Origin: Campylobacteraceae bacterium
GTDB lineage: Bacteria > Campylobacterota > Campylobacteria > Campylobacterales > Sulfurovaceae
Direction of reading: 5' to 3'
NCBI GenBank assembly: GCA_027056615.1
Contig: JALUKJ010000029.1
Coordinates: 1 to 5,670, forward strand
DNA length: 5,670 bases
Made by a program: the position numbers and the translations under genes. Under the pieces are notes generated by a model. That model worked only from the letters and a program-made list of their open reading frames with translations, was not told where the DNA came from and made no database searches. Position 1 is the first letter of the stretch. Each line of letters begins with the position of its first letter. Below, piece after piece: positions 5,070 through 5,670 of the stretch.

Positions 5070-5670
5070 CTAATTTTTCTCTTTCTCAAGTAACTCTAAG
5101 AAGTCTTTTTCTCCTAAAAAACCAAAAGTCATATCTTTAATATCTTTTGTTTCTGTAATAAAGACGTGCATAGGAGTCATTTGTATTGAAATATCAAGAG
5201 GAATATACTCCTCATCCCCATTAACTTTTAGCATAATAAAGTTATCTTTTAGTTCTTCTTTAACTGTCTCTTTAGGAAAAGTTTCTTTCTCCATTTTTTC
5301 ACAGAAGTGACAGTTTGTTCCATAAATTTCAAGTAAGATAATCTTATGCTCTTTCTTTGATTGTGTAATTAATTTATTAAAAGTTTCTTCTATAGTTTTT
5401 TTATCTCTATATATAGGAATAGGTCTTTCTATTGGTTCAGATGGAACTGTAGGTACTTCGACTATTTGTGGATAGAACTCTTTAATTGGAATAGTAGTAT
5501 TTATACTATTTAAGGTTGTTTCTATCTGCTCTTTACTCTCTTCAAAATTTTTAGGATTAGAAGATTCATAAGTGTGTAATTCATTGTCAATTAACTCTTC
5601 TGGAGAATCAGTTGAAATAATCTCTTGGGAAGCAATAGTAATATCTTGAGCAAATAGTACTATTGAAAGT
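5070..5670 (-). CDS. Exported thioredoxin-fold protein with CHFC motif (partial, 5' end outside the window)
   Basis: Read on the minus strand, the frame is open from the window edge to the TAG at 5070-5072, giving 199 visible residues. It begins LSIVLFAQD, which looks like the end of a signal-peptide hydrophobic core with cleavage near A|Q, so only about ten residues seem to be missing. A low-complexity linker rich in Glu, Ser, Thr, Pro and Ile follows (about 10-90). The thioredoxin-like domain comes next: a helix (KTIEETFNKLITQSKKEHK), a strand IILLEIYGTNC, the redox motif C120-H-F-C123 followed by EKMEKETF, and a cis-Pro in MTPMHVF (P166). This resembles the thioredoxin_7/SoxW-like class of periplasmic thiol proteins. 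A role in reducing or isomerising exported protein disulfides is inferred. An internal Met at 5292-5294 is not the true start, because it falls after the CxxC. The gene converges on trxB. Confidence 0.8.
   Translation of the reverse strand, partial: LSIVLFAQDITIASQEIISTDSPEELIDNELHTYESSNPKNFEESKEQIETTLNSINTTIPIKEFYPQIVEVPTVPSEPIERPIPIYRDKKTIEETFNKLITQSKKEHKIILLEIYGTNCHFCEKMEKETFPKETVKEELKDNFIMLKVNGDEEYIPLDISIQMTPMHVFITETKDIKDMTFGFLGEKDFLELLEKEKN

Overview
The window is AT-rich, gene-dense DNA that most likely comes from a Campylobacterota chromosome (a Sulfurimonas/Sulfurovum/Arcobacter-like organism). The grounds are codon use, the trxA-trxB neighbourhood (also seen in Campylobacter and Helicobacter) and the protein character. 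This placement is inferred from sequence style, not from a database search.

Layout: (1) Positions 1-407 hold a decayed tyrosine recombinase. Its C-terminal part is clean and looks like an integron integrase (IntI type). The upstream part can still be aligned by eye in another frame, but it has in-frame stops and an internal deletion. (2) 494-2182 encodes a 562-residue AAA-ATPase-like protein with a C-terminal PD-(D/E)XK nuclease domain, a family common in accessory DNA. (3) 2283-2657 encodes a small Val/Pro/Glu-rich lipoprotein preceded by a perfect 22-bp palindrome. (4) 2712-3488 encodes a phytanoyl-CoA dioxygenase (PhyH)-family Fe(II) oxygenase with a Lys at the usual 2-oxoglutarate-binding Arg position. 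(5) 3614-3931 and 4097-5038 are thioredoxin (trxA) and thioredoxin reductase (trxB), separated by a non-coding block of three hairpins that looks like a dispersed palindromic repeat. (6) A strong intrinsic terminator (5039-5066) follows trxB. (7) On the minus strand, 5070 to the window end is the 3' part of an exported thioredoxin-fold protein with a CHFC motif. Its reading frame is open to the window edge and begins with the tail of a signal peptide.

The right half is a thiol-redox neighbourhood. TrxB reduces TrxA with NADPH in the cytoplasm, and the convergent gene encodes a thioredoxin-like protein that probably acts in the periplasm. The left half looks like accessory DNA: a dead recombinase beside a nuclease-ATPase of unknown role. 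I see no complete new multi-gene system. The most unusual points are the integron-integrase relic, the Arg-to-Lys change in the oxygenase, the palindromes in promoter regions, and the hairpin block inside the trx pair.
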